The notes beneath the pieces were generated by a model. It had not been told where the DNA came from, did no database searches, and saw only the letters and a list, made by a program, of their open reading frames with translations. From Zobellia galactanivorans (GTDB lineage: Bacteria; Bacteroidota; Bacteroidia; Flavobacteriales; Flavobacteriaceae): DNA of 64,000 nucleotides. Position 1 is the stretch's first letter. Every line of letters starts with the position of its first letter. Below, piece after piece: positions 16,814 to 25,703 of this stretch. The translations under genes were made by a program, and so were the position numbers. The DNA lies in assembly GCF_000973105.1 (NCBI RefSeq), contig NC_015844.1:5390501-5454500 (forward strand), given 5' to 3'.

Positions 16814-18493
16814 TTAATCGTTCCAGTGGGCATCGATAACTTTTTGAATATGTGGATATTTCTCGTCCGTTTCGTTCAAATCTTCACGAAGCCTCAACAG
16901 TTCTTTCTTTAAGTCTGCAATAACCTCTGCATAAGCAGGGTCTTTGTAGGCATTGTTCATCTCCTTGGGATCTTTCTTCAAGTCGTAAAATTCCCATGCC
17001 GCAGGGGTATCCGTATCAAAATCGTTGCCCCAGTTCTCCCTATCCCATTCAGCATTTGGGTCACTCGTATCAACGTAGTATTTTCCATAGAAGAATATCA
17101 ACTTGTACTCTTTGGTGCGCACCCCAAAGTGGGCCGGGTTCTGATGGCGGTGGGCCATATGCATCCAATACCGGTAATAGGTCGATTTTTGCCAATCTTC
17201 GGGCTCTTTCCCCGTTTCCAATATAGTTTTAAAGCTTTTTCCCTGCATATAGTCAGGTGTACTTCCCCCTGCCAATTCAATTAGGGTCGGTGCAAAATCG
17301 GTATTGTTGATAATGGCATCCGTTCGGCTTCCCGCTTTAATCTTCTCAGGGTATCTCACAAAGAAAGGCATACGCATAGACTCTTCGTACATCCATCTTT
17401 TATCAATAAAATCATGTTCCCCGAGCATAAAACCTTGATCGCCCGTATACACGATAATAGTATTGTCCATAAGTCCTTCGGCCTCCAAATAGTCCATTAA
17501 ACGCTTTACGTTATCATCAACACCTTTTACACAGCGTAAATACTTCTTCACGTAATCTTGGTAAACCTTACTGGTATATTTTCGCTCTTCATCGTCCATC
17601 TCCCACTTTACGTACTCTTCAGGACGAATTTTATCGGCATCACGGTAAGCACGGTGAATAGAACTATCTACATAAATGTTCATCGCCTGATTACGGATCA
17701 AGTTCCTATGGGATACTGACGAACCTATTATTCGAGTTAAGGAATCGTTTTTACCACGAGTAGCAATGGAACCATTGTTACCCCTTTCATAAAGACTTTC
17801 CGGTTCAGGAATAAAAGTGTCTGCCAAATACGATTCATAGCGAGGGGCGTTCTCAAAATCGTCGTGGGGAGCCTTAAACTGATGCACCAAAAAGAAAGGT
17901 TTGTTCGGATCCCTCTTGGTCTTCAACCAATCTAAGGTAATATCGGTGACCATGTCGGAAGAGTGTCCTTTTGTTTTAACCGTGTTGTTGGGCCACGGCT
18001 TATCACCTCGAACCCTAAATTCAGGATCAAAATACTTTCCTTGCCCTGGCAACACTTGATAATAGTCAAAAGCTGCAGGCTCTTCCTTTAAATGCCACTT
18101 CCCTACGATTGCCGTTTGGTAGCCCAATTTCTTCATTTCAATAGGCAAAAATTGACGGGCAGGCTCAAGACGGCCATCTAGATCGAGAACCCCGTTCATT
18201 TGGGAATTCTGACCGGTCATAATGGCGGCACGACTAGGGGTACATATCGAGTTGCTAACAAAGCAATTGTCAAAGATCATCCCTTCCTTGGCAATCTTAT
18301 CCAAGGTGGGCGTAGGATTTAAACTGGCCAGTCGGCTACCGTAAATACCAAAACCTTGGGTAGTATGGTCATCGGCCATAATGTAGATAATATTCGGTTT
18401 TTTTTCGGTGATTACCGCCTTCTCCTCTTTACAGGAAGAAAACGCTATCAACAGTAACAGGGCGTACAGCACATTGTTTTTTTTGCAGCGCAT
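16814..18493 (-). CDS. S1-family sulfatase lipoprotein; candidate L-galactose-6-sulfatase
   Basis: The 559-residue lipoprotein (Cys21 after LIAFSS) has the formylglycine signature CTPSR with Cys84, a metal site MADDH (39-43), GKWHL near 132 and TGDQGFMLGEHDFIDKRW near 350, which places it in type I sulfatases of the glucosamine-6-sulfatase-like group. The C-terminal domain (KEYKLIFFYGKYY to DLKKDPKEMNN) is usual. It converges with the L-galactose operon. A Bacteroides plebeius enzyme of this broad type removes 6-sulfate from porphyran L-galactose, as I recall, so the same role is a fair guess; activity on another 6-sulfated glycan is possible. Maturation needs a formylglycine-generating enzyme not found in this window. 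Confidence 0.87.
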   Translation of the reverse strand: MRCKKNNVLYALLLLIAFSSCKEEKAVITEKKPNIIYIMADDHTTQGFGIYGSRLASLNPTPTLDKIAKEGMIFDNCFVSNSICTPSRAAIMTGQNSQMNGVLDLDGRLEPARQFLPIEMKKLGYQTAIVGKWHLKEEPAAFDYYQVLPGQGKYFDPEFRVRGDKPWPNNTVKTKGHSSDMVTDITLDWLKTKRDPNKPFFLVHQFKAPHDDFENAPRYESYLADTFIPEPESLYERGNNGSIATRGKNDSLTRIIGSSVSHRNLIRNQAMNIYVDSSIHRAYRDADKIRPEEYVKWEMDDEERKYTSKVYQDYVKKYLRCVKGVDDNVKRLMDYLEAEGLMDNTIIVYTGDQGFMLGEHDFIDKRWMYEESMRMPFFVRYPEKIKAGSRTDAIINNTDFAPTLIELAGGSTPDYMQGKSFKTILETGKEPEDWQKSTYYRYWMHMAHRHQNPAHFGVRTKEYKLIFFYGKYYVDTSDPNAEWDRENWGNDFDTDTPAAWEFYDLKKDPKEMNNAYKDPAYAEVIADLKKELLRLREDLNETDEKYPHIQKVIDAHWND

Positions 18494-18647
18494 TTAATTT
18501 TTTGGTTATGTTAATATGAGTTTGATCAAAGCCATAGACTTCAATCCGAAAATTACACATATTTAGCGGTGAAAAATGAAATAAATGATCAATTATCAAC
18601 CACAAATGTTTTATGGCCTACCGAGAAAACCAAATTAAAATGTTTGT

Positions 18648-19751
18648 TTAGACCCTTTCCAGTTTTATAGGTGGGGTCCTGTTGGCGTTCCATTGGCATA
18701 CATATAAGTTTTTGTCTTCGTCGACAAAGACATCGTGGCCATGGTTGAACACAGCTTTTTCAGATTGGTACATTTGCTGTAGTTTGCCATTTTTATACTG
18801 GGGTGCATCACCTCCCGGGTTGGAAACCACTTTGTTTTCACCGTCCATAATGGTCACAAAACCAGAATTACTAAAGCGCTTACCCGTCTTATTTTCCGAC
18901 CAGCAAACCCCCGCATAAATATTATCATCGTCAAGCACTGGTCGACAAACGTAGGCCCCTGGCAATTCTACCGTTTTTATAAACTTGCCATCCAAGGTGA
19001 AAAATTTAAAACTTTTATCCGATCGGGAAGTAACCACCAATACGGGATTTTTCTTATTTCGGTAATCGACGGCCACGCCATGTGCGTTGTGAAGGTTATA
19101 ATTTTTATCCTTATTATCATGGCCTCCCCACTTTCTGATAAATTCACCCTTATGGTTGAATTGAAGAATAAAATCGGAGCCATAACCGTCGGCCACATAG
19201 ATATCCCCATTGGGTCCGACCGCTGTTTCCGTGGGCAGGTATTCTTGCTCTTGGGTATAGGCTCCTATAGTATGTGGGTCGGGCAAGGTAAACAAGAGCC
19301 TTCCATCTACCGTGGTCTTACTCACCGTACCGGCCTGTTTGCTCCATTTTCCAGAACGGTCTACAAACCATCCGCAATCTACAATATACAACATGTCCTC
19401 TCCTCCTTCGTCATGAAGGGTAAGACCGTGTCCACCGGGATAACGGGTACCCCAATAATCAAGAAGTTTTCCCGATTTGTCAAAGACCAAAATATTATTA
19501 TCAGTATGGTCTCCCAACATGATCAACCTCCCCTTACTATCCATCTGCATTTCATGACAGTTCAAGATAGGATTATGGGCAACGGACATTTGTGCCCAGT
19601 CTTTTACCACTTTATACTTAAAATCACCATGACCTATAATTTGATCTTCCAATACCGTTTTCTTTAAAATATTGAATCCGAAAGATGATGTGGTCGATAA
19701 GGCCGTAGCGCCCAAAGCGGTTTTTTTTAAGAAATTCCTTCTGTTGCTCAT
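18648..19751 (-). CDS. Tat-exported NHL-repeat six-bladed beta-propeller protein
   Basis: The 367-residue protein starts with a twin-arginine signal (NRRNFLKKTALGATALS), so it should be exported folded. The rest is built of NHL-like blades: repeated patterns such as GRLIMLGDHTDNNILVFDKS, GDIYVADGYGSDFILQFNHK and KNLYVCQWNANR, each with a hydrophobic core and a turn. The mature part resembles peptidylglycine-lyase-like six-bladed propellers, but no catalytic role can be claimed. It follows the DUF1501 gene in the same direction with a 61-bp gap and may form one transcription unit with it. Confidence 0.8.
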   Translation of the reverse strand: MSNRRNFLKKTALGATALSTTSSFGFNILKKTVLEDQIIGHGDFKYKVVKDWAQMSVAHNPILNCHEMQMDSKGRLIMLGDHTDNNILVFDKSGKLLDYWGTRYPGGHGLTLHDEGGEDMLYIVDCGWFVDRSGKWSKQAGTVSKTTVDGRLLFTLPDPHTIGAYTQEQEYLPTETAVGPNGDIYVADGYGSDFILQFNHKGEFIRKWGGHDNKDKNYNLHNAHGVAVDYRNKKNPVLVVTSRSDKSFKFFTLDGKFIKTVELPGAYVCRPVLDDDNIYAGVCWSENKTGKRFSNSGFVTIMDGENKVVSNPGGDAPQYKNGKLQQMYQSEKAVFNHGHDVFVDEDKNLYVCQWNANRTPPIKLERV

Positions 19752-19812
19752 GTAAAATGCGTGGTTAAATAAGGTTGTTTATATATTGAAACTATAATAA
19801 ATGTAATAAAAT

Positions 19813-21330
19813 CTATGTCAATAAATCTTTGACGACATGACCGTGTACATCGGTCAAGCGATAGCGTCTACCCTGATGCTTGAAGGTCAGTCTTTCGTGG
19901 TCTATACCGAACAAGTGCATCAATGTAGCATGAAAATCGTGAACATGTACTGGATCTGCGGTTACGTTGTAACTAAAATCATCGGTAGCCCCATAAGTAA
20001 AACCTGGTTTCACCCCTGCTCCGGCCATCCACATCGTAAATGCCTTCGGGTGATGGTCACGTCCGTAGTTGGTACTTGTGAGCTGGCCTTGCGAGTAAAC
20101 GGTTCGACCAAATTCACCTCCCCATACCACTAGGGTGTCTTCAAACATACCCCGTTGTTTCAAATCTTTGATTAAGGCAGCCGTGGCCTGGTCCGTTTTT
20201 TTAGACTGGCTTTTTACCCCACCTGGGCAGTAATTGTGCTGATCCCAACCTTGGTGGTACAATTGCACGAACCTTACTCCTTTTTCCAATAGTTTTCGCG
20301 CCATCAAACAGTTGGCCGCATAGGTACCTGGATCCCTACTGTCTTCACCGTACATATCAAAAATGTACTCGGGTTCTTTCGACAGGTCGGTCACCTCGGG
20401 AATGGACGTCTGCATTTTGAAGGCCATTTCATACTGTGTCATTCTCGATTGAATTTCGGGATCCCCATAAGCATCGCCCTGCAATTCGTTTAAATGTTTT
20501 AGGTAATCGAGCATATCTCTTCTATCGTTACCATCGTAATTTTCAGGATCGCTCAAATAGAGAACCGGATCTTTACCCGACCTAAACTGAACCCCTTGAT
20601 GTTCCGTTGGCAAAAATCCATTGCCCCACAGACTGGCCTTCAATGGTTGTCCTTTTCCATTCTTGGAAACCAAGGCGATAAAGGTCGGCAGGTTTTCGTT
20701 ATCGGAGCCCAAACCATAACTTAACCAAGAACCAATGGCCGGTCTACCCGGTAATTGATTTCCGGTTTGCATAAAGGTAATGGCAGGTGTATGATTGATC
20801 TGATCGGTCTGCATACTTTTTATAAAACACAAATCATCGACCACTTCCGACAAGTACGGCATGGCATCACTGACCCACGCCCTTGACTCTCCGTATTGCT
20901 TGAACGTAAACGATGATGGTGCTATGGGCAGGGTACTCTGACTACCGCTCATTCCGGTAAGCCTCTGACCTCCAATAACCGATTTTGGGAGTTCTTTACC
21001 GAACATATCCACCAACTTGGGTTTATAATCGAAAAGGTCCATTTGGGAAGGCCCTCCACTTTGAAACAAATAAATTATCCTCTTTGCCTTGGGGGTATGG
21101 TGCGGAAGGCCTAATCGGTTCTTGTTGTATGCCTTAAGGACTTCTTCCGGCGAGCTATCCTTACCTAGGTTTCCGAACATTTTTTCAGTCCCCAACAAAC
21201 TGCCCAAAGCCATTGCCCCGATTCCGAGGGATGTCTTTTTCAAGAAGTGCCGTCGATCTAACTGCCTTTCAATGGTCTTTAAATCTTCATTGGCAGAGGT
21301 CAATTTGCTATGTTGATGATTACTACACAT
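19813..21330 (-). CDS. Tat-exported DUF1501 protein (alkaline-phosphatase-superfamily fold)
   Basis: This 505-residue protein has a twin-arginine signal after a short charged leader (DRRHFLKKTSLGIGAMALGS, from residue 25). DUF1501 hallmarks follow: IYLFQSGGPSQMDLFDYKP near 85, NHTPAITFMQTGNQLPGRP, RFVQLYHQGWDQHNY, VWGGEFGRT and GRDHHPKAFTMWMAGAGVKPG. The domain family belongs to the sulfatase/alkaline phosphatase clan but lacks a formylglycine site, and its biochemical role is not established. It almost always accompanies a DUF1549/DUF1553 protein, as here: the partner gene ends 26 bp upstream. Export in folded form suggests a cofactor or metal loaded in the cytoplasm. Confidence 0.88.
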   Translation of the reverse strand: MCSNHQHSKLTSANEDLKTIERQLDRRHFLKKTSLGIGAMALGSLLGTEKMFGNLGKDSSPEEVLKAYNKNRLGLPHHTPKAKRIIYLFQSGGPSQMDLFDYKPKLVDMFGKELPKSVIGGQRLTGMSGSQSTLPIAPSSFTFKQYGESRAWVSDAMPYLSEVVDDLCFIKSMQTDQINHTPAITFMQTGNQLPGRPAIGSWLSYGLGSDNENLPTFIALVSKNGKGQPLKASLWGNGFLPTEHQGVQFRSGKDPVLYLSDPENYDGNDRRDMLDYLKHLNELQGDAYGDPEIQSRMTQYEMAFKMQTSIPEVTDLSKEPEYIFDMYGEDSRDPGTYAANCLMARKLLEKGVRFVQLYHQGWDQHNYCPGGVKSQSKKTDQATAALIKDLKQRGMFEDTLVVWGGEFGRTVYSQGQLTSTNYGRDHHPKAFTMWMAGAGVKPGFTYGATDDFSYNVTADPVHVHDFHATLMHLFGIDHERLTFKHQGRRYRLTDVHGHVVKDLLT

Positions 21331-21356
21331 ACTCTTCTATATTAGGTGTTGTTAAA

Positions 21357-24300
21357 TTATCTTTTGGTTATAGTGGCATCGGAATTCATAATGGTACTGG
21401 CTACCACGGCGTTGGCGGCTACCAAAGCTTGATCATCATCTTCCGATATCTTGAACGCCCCGGTTTGCAACCAACCTTTGGTCTTTTTGGGATTTTCACT
21501 GAATTTCCGGTATTCCGAACTCTGTAAGGAAGCGAGCAAGCCCAGCTCCTTATCCGTAACACTTCTACCTGTCAATTTTTTGAAGGCCAAGGCTATTCCT
21601 GCATTCACATCATCGGCTTCGGCCATTTGCTTCCCGAGAACACGCGATGCCTCTATATAGGTAGGGTCGTTCAGTATTACGAGGGCCTGTAATGGCGTAT
21701 TCGTTTTCTGCCTTCTACTGGTACACAAATCACGGGTCGGGGCATCAAAGGTGGAGATGGTCGGGTTAGGCACCGTTCGTTTCCATATGGTATACATACT
21801 ACGTCTGTACAGTCCTTCTTCCCCATCTTGCACATACGTACCGCCACTAACTTTCCAGAGGCCCTCGGGCTGGTAGGGTTTAACACTTTTTCCGCCAATG
21901 GTCTTGTTCAACAATCCGGAAGCGAAAAGCGCATTGTCCCTTAACATTTCACCCGACAGGCGTACTGATGGCCCCCTGGCCAACCATTGGTTTTCCATAT
22001 CTACCTTTGCAAGTTCTTCGCTAATAGCCGAACTCTGTTGATAGGTAGCGGACAGCATTATCGTCTTATGAAGCGCTTTAACATCCCAATCAGACTCCAT
22101 AAATTGAATGGCCAACCAATCCAATAGTTTAGGGTGACTGGGCAATTCCCCTTGGTTACCAAAATCTTCAGAAGTCTTTACCAAGCCCCTTCCGAACAGG
22201 TTTTGCCAGTACCTGTTAACGGCAACCCTTGCCGTCAAGGGATTGTTTTTATCGGTAATCCATTTGGCCAAGCCCAATCTATTTTTGGGCAGGCTATCGT
22301 TCATTGGGAATATTTTTTCCGGCATATTCGGAAATACCGAATCTGTAGGCGAATCGTAGTTGCCCCGATCCAAGATATAGGTCTGTCTAGGCGTCTTGCG
22401 CTCTTTCATGACCATTATCTGTTTTATCGGCTCAATACTATCTACCAAGGCCCCTCGGTCTTTCTTCAATTCTGCCAACACTTGATTGTAACTCGAGGAA
22501 TGATTGAACAAATAATACGTTTTGAGCTGCTCTTTTTCCTTATCGCCGAGCTGGTCGTTCGACTTTGCCACCAAGTTTTTAAGCTTATCGCTAGAACTGA
22601 TCTGCATGACTTCAATATCGCTTATCTCCCTATCAAAGACCATGATATCATCGACAACGGCATTACCTATACCTTTTCCACGCCATATCGCACCGATCCT
22701 AAGTCCGGGTTCTACGGTTTCCTTATAGATATAGTTTTTCATATTATTGAAAACGATGTCTTTATACAGGTTGTCAAAAGTGGTCTTGGTCTCCAGTTTT
22801 TCGCCATCCATATAAATACCGATTCCATTGGCCTTACTCGATCCATCGTAGGTTAGGGTAAGCTGTACCCATTGCTCTTTTGGAATTTCTTTCAACGATT
22901 CTACGACCATTGAATTATCGGGCCAGACATGGGCGAACAATGCTTCTAGCCTATTCTCTTTGATCTTTAGATGGTAGCCTCTAAAACTGTGCAGTTCGGG
23001 ACCTTGCATCTTATGGAAGATTACACCTTCTTCGAGGTCTTGCGGCACAAAAACCTTAATGGAGACACTAAAAGGCTCATTACGCTTATATATTCCGATC
23101 TTATCAAGGTCCAACCAAGTATCGCCATCCATAAACAGCCCTTTGCCCGAAGCACCTTCTTTATACACGGGCTTTTCGTTATCGACGAATTGCTGGCGCA
23201 TTCGAATTTTATTTTTTCCATTCCCCCCTATTTTGTTGACCAGCCGCTGATCATCAAAATCAAATGCCGCGATCAATCCCTTGGGTCGGTCCTGTACCGG
23301 AATCTTCTGAAAGGCATTGCTCGCCAACCAATCTTTGAACTTATCGCTCTCGGTCTTGACGGTACTATCGACCTTCTCTTCCGATTCTTCTACAATTTTC
23401 TCCAAATAGGCCAGCACATCTTCCTGTTCTTTGGTAGGCAATAACATAGCCGGAACCGGAGTCGCCAAATCCCAAGGTATAAGTCCTGTTTCATCAACAT
23501 TGTTGAAAAAACTGTACATTTCAAAATAGTCCTTTTGGGAAATAGGATCGTATTTGTGGTCATGGCATTTGGCACAGGCATAAGACAGTCCTAACACACC
23601 CTGACTGACCGTTGCCGTTCTATCTGCCACATATTCCGACCTAAATTCTTCATCAATGATACCTCCCTCCAGGTTTTGGGGATGCAATCTATTGAAGGTA
23701 GTCGCCAACCTTTGTTCTTTTGTTGCATTCGGAAAAAGGTCCCCGGCAATTTGCCAGGTCAAAAATTCATCATAGGGCATATTTGAATTGAAAGCCTTAA
23801 TGACCCAATCTCTCCAAGGGGAAGTATCCCTATATCTATCGTTACTGTACCCATGGGTATCGGCGTAACGGGCAACGTCCATCCAGTCCAAGGTCATTTT
23901 CTCACCGTAATGCGGGGAGGCCAACAAGCGGTCTATCTGTTTTTCAAAGGCATCAGGGGAGTTATCTTTTACAAAAGCCTCTATTTCTTCTATGGTAGGT
24001 GGCAACCCTGTCAGGTCTAGGGAAGCCCTTCTCAACAAAACCTCTTTATCGGCCCGTTTTGATGGAGAAATATTTTTTTCCTCTAAAGTAGCCAGAACGA
24101 AATTATCAATAGGATTACGGACAAAATCGGTTTTGGTCACTTTGGGGATTTCATTTACCTCGGGCTTAAGAAAGGCCCAATGATCTTTGTACTCGGCACC
24201 TTCATCTATCCACCTTATCAACATGGCCTTCTCATATGCGGTCAAGGACAAGTGCGATGACAGCTCTGGCATAATCAAATCGGGATCGTCGGTCAAAATA

Positions 24301-24605
24301 CGCCTTACCACCTCACTTTTCCCCGGTTTACCCGGTACAATGGAAAAAAGACCCGGTGTATTCGTAGATTCCGCATAGGCCAACTCGGGATCGTGCAACT
24401 GCAAGCCTCCCTTGATCTTTCCCTTATCGGGACCATGGCACAAAAAGCATTTATCCGAAAGGATCGGTTTCACATCTTGGTTGAAATCAATATTTTTCGG
24501 AAGCTTTTCAAGGGCAACTTCTACATCTTCAGGAAGATCAGGTCCTCCACAAGAAAATAGCATTATTGCTAAAGAAAAAACGATATAATTTGTTAATCTG
24601 AACAT
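21357..24605 (-). CDS. PSCyt1-DUF1549-LamG-DUF1553 cytochrome-like lipoprotein
   Basis: The 1082-residue lipoprotein (Cys19 in LFSC) is of the type abundant in Planctomycetes. Order: a PSCyt1 domain with a haem c motif CFLCH (Cys53, Cys56, His57); a DUF1549/PSCyt2 domain (about 150-360, with HAFL-type DHWAFLKP, DWMDVARYADTHGY and a second CAKCH near 345); a LamG-like sugar-binding or concanavalin fold (about 480-650); and a C-terminal DUF1553/PSD1 domain (LTARVAVNRYWQNLFGRGLV, later RDLCTSRRQKTNTPLQALV). It may be an outer-membrane redox or glycan-processing protein. Function is unknown. It heads the DUF1501/NHL/sulfatase gene run and is divergent from an AraC-type regulator. Confidence 0.88.
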   Translation of the reverse strand: MFRLTNYIVFSLAIMLFSCGGPDLPEDVEVALEKLPKNIDFNQDVKPILSDKCFLCHGPDKGKIKGGLQLHDPELAYAESTNTPGLFSIVPGKPGKSEVVRRILTDDPDLIMPELSSHLSLTAYEKAMLIRWIDEGAEYKDHWAFLKPEVNEIPKVTKTDFVRNPIDNFVLATLEEKNISPSKRADKEVLLRRASLDLTGLPPTIEEIEAFVKDNSPDAFEKQIDRLLASPHYGEKMTLDWMDVARYADTHGYSNDRYRDTSPWRDWVIKAFNSNMPYDEFLTWQIAGDLFPNATKEQRLATTFNRLHPQNLEGGIIDEEFRSEYVADRTATVSQGVLGLSYACAKCHDHKYDPISQKDYFEMYSFFNNVDETGLIPWDLATPVPAMLLPTKEQEDVLAYLEKIVEESEEKVDSTVKTESDKFKDWLASNAFQKIPVQDRPKGLIAAFDFDDQRLVNKIGGNGKNKIRMRQQFVDNEKPVYKEGASGKGLFMDGDTWLDLDKIGIYKRNEPFSVSIKVFVPQDLEEGVIFHKMQGPELHSFRGYHLKIKENRLEALFAHVWPDNSMVVESLKEIPKEQWVQLTLTYDGSSKANGIGIYMDGEKLETKTTFDNLYKDIVFNNMKNYIYKETVEPGLRIGAIWRGKGIGNAVVDDIMVFDREISDIEVMQISSSDKLKNLVAKSNDQLGDKEKEQLKTYYLFNHSSSYNQVLAELKKDRGALVDSIEPIKQIMVMKERKTPRQTYILDRGNYDSPTDSVFPNMPEKIFPMNDSLPKNRLGLAKWITDKNNPLTARVAVNRYWQNLFGRGLVKTSEDFGNQGELPSHPKLLDWLAIQFMESDWDVKALHKTIMLSATYQQSSAISEELAKVDMENQWLARGPSVRLSGEMLRDNALFASGLLNKTIGGKSVKPYQPEGLWKVSGGTYVQDGEEGLYRRSMYTIWKRTVPNPTISTFDAPTRDLCTSRRQKTNTPLQALVILNDPTYIEASRVLGKQMAEADDVNAGIALAFKKLTGRSVTDKELGLLASLQSSEYRKFSENPKKTKGWLQTGAFKISEDDDQALVAANAVVASTIMNSDATITKR

Positions 24606-24836
24606 TATTTAGGACAAAATTTATGTTTTTGCCAAATTTATATCATTTGCTCTGCTGAATTCTTGTATAAATCAGGCTATGAATTGTACATTTCCGACTT
24701 TTCGACAGCGACCAAAAAAATAGAGAAAATCTTTTATTCTTCCCTAAAACGCCTTAAAACCAGTGATTAAAAGCATTATTACTATCTTTATCACACTATA
24801 AATTGTATTTAATATCCGATAAAATGCATTTAGCCT
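24606..24836. promoter_or_regulatory. divergent regulatory region between DUF1553 gene and AraC-type regulator
   Basis: This 231-bp AT-rich gap holds the start regions of both genes. On the minus strand a box matching TAnnTTTG (TAAATTTG) lies at 24640-24633, 28 bp before the DUF1553 ATG. No TTG is seen at the expected distance upstream, so the promoter is only a candidate. Nothing else definite was found. Confidence 0.3.
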
Positions 24837-25700
24837 ATGAATAAAATCTTGCAGTCTTTAAAACTTACTTTTTTACATGGGGGATACGCCAAACTCGACA
24901 CCTCATGGGATTACGACAATGTCATCAGTCCGTTTTCCCGACTGTATTACATTACCAAAGGTTCAGGAAAAATGTTCCATAGTTATGAGGAGTTCGACTT
25001 GAAGCCGGGCCACCTCTACTTGATTCCCAGCTTTACGTATAGTCGCTATAGATGTTACGACCATTTGGAGATGTACTACATTCATTTTCTAGAAGAGGTC
25101 GGCGATCGCCTGTCGATATACGACATAAAGGATTTCAGGTACGAAATTGAAGCCAGCGACCAAGATTTGGGTTATTATAAGACGCTCTTGACCCTACACC
25201 CTAAACGGTATTTGATAGAAGACGATCCTAAGATATATGACAACCGCAAATTTGTTTCCGACACGGAAAAACTTAACGACTTGTTGTCGGCAAAATCGTT
25301 TATTCAAACCCAATCGCTTTTACAACTCTTGCTCTCTCCCTTCATACAGAATAGCAAAAGCTCTAAGTTGAATATCAAAAACGATTTTCATGAGGTACTG
25401 AACTACATTAAAGAGCATTTGCACGAACCCCTTACCGTTGCCCAAATAGCCAAACACAGCAATTTGAGTTCCGACCATTTTTCTAGGGTCTTTCAACAAA
25501 AGTTCGGGATTAGGCCCAGCAAGTATATCCAGACCATTCGTATAGAACGGTCGGAAACCTTGTTATTGACCACCAATAACACCTTGGCCGAGATAGCGGA
25601 AAAGACGGGAATGGGTACCGTTTCATATCTGTCCCGAATGTTCAAGGCCAAGAACGGGATTACCCCCGGGGCCTTTCGAAAAAGACGCCCCGGAAGTTAG
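24837..25700 (+). CDS. AraC-family transcriptional regulator
   Basis: The 287-residue protein has an N-terminal cupin-type sensor (YYITKGSGKMFH, GHLYLIPSFTYSRYRC, residues 37-78) and a C-terminal AraC DNA-binding domain from about residue 185 (LTVAQIAKHSNLSSDHFSRVF, FGIRPSKYIQTIRIERSETLL, LSRMFKAKNGITPGAFRK). It is the only plus-strand gene between 16.8 and 44.7 kb and divides the locus. Its most likely target is the divergent DUF1553-DUF1501-NHL unit. It converges with the Gfo/Idh gene, 3 bp separating the stop codons. The inducing sugar is unknown. Confidence 0.88.
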   Translation: MNKILQSLKLTFLHGGYAKLDTSWDYDNVISPFSRLYYITKGSGKMFHSYEEFDLKPGHLYLIPSFTYSRYRCYDHLEMYYIHFLEEVGDRLSIYDIKDFRYEIEASDQDLGYYKTLLTLHPKRYLIEDDPKIYDNRKFVSDTEKLNDLLSAKSFIQTQSLLQLLLSPFIQNSKSSKLNIKNDFHEVLNYIKEHLHEPLTVAQIAKHSNLSSDHFSRVFQQKFGIRPSKYIQTIRIERSETLLLTTNNTLAEIAEKTGMGTVSYLSRMFKAKNGITPGAFRKRRPGS

Positions 25701-25703
25701 TCC

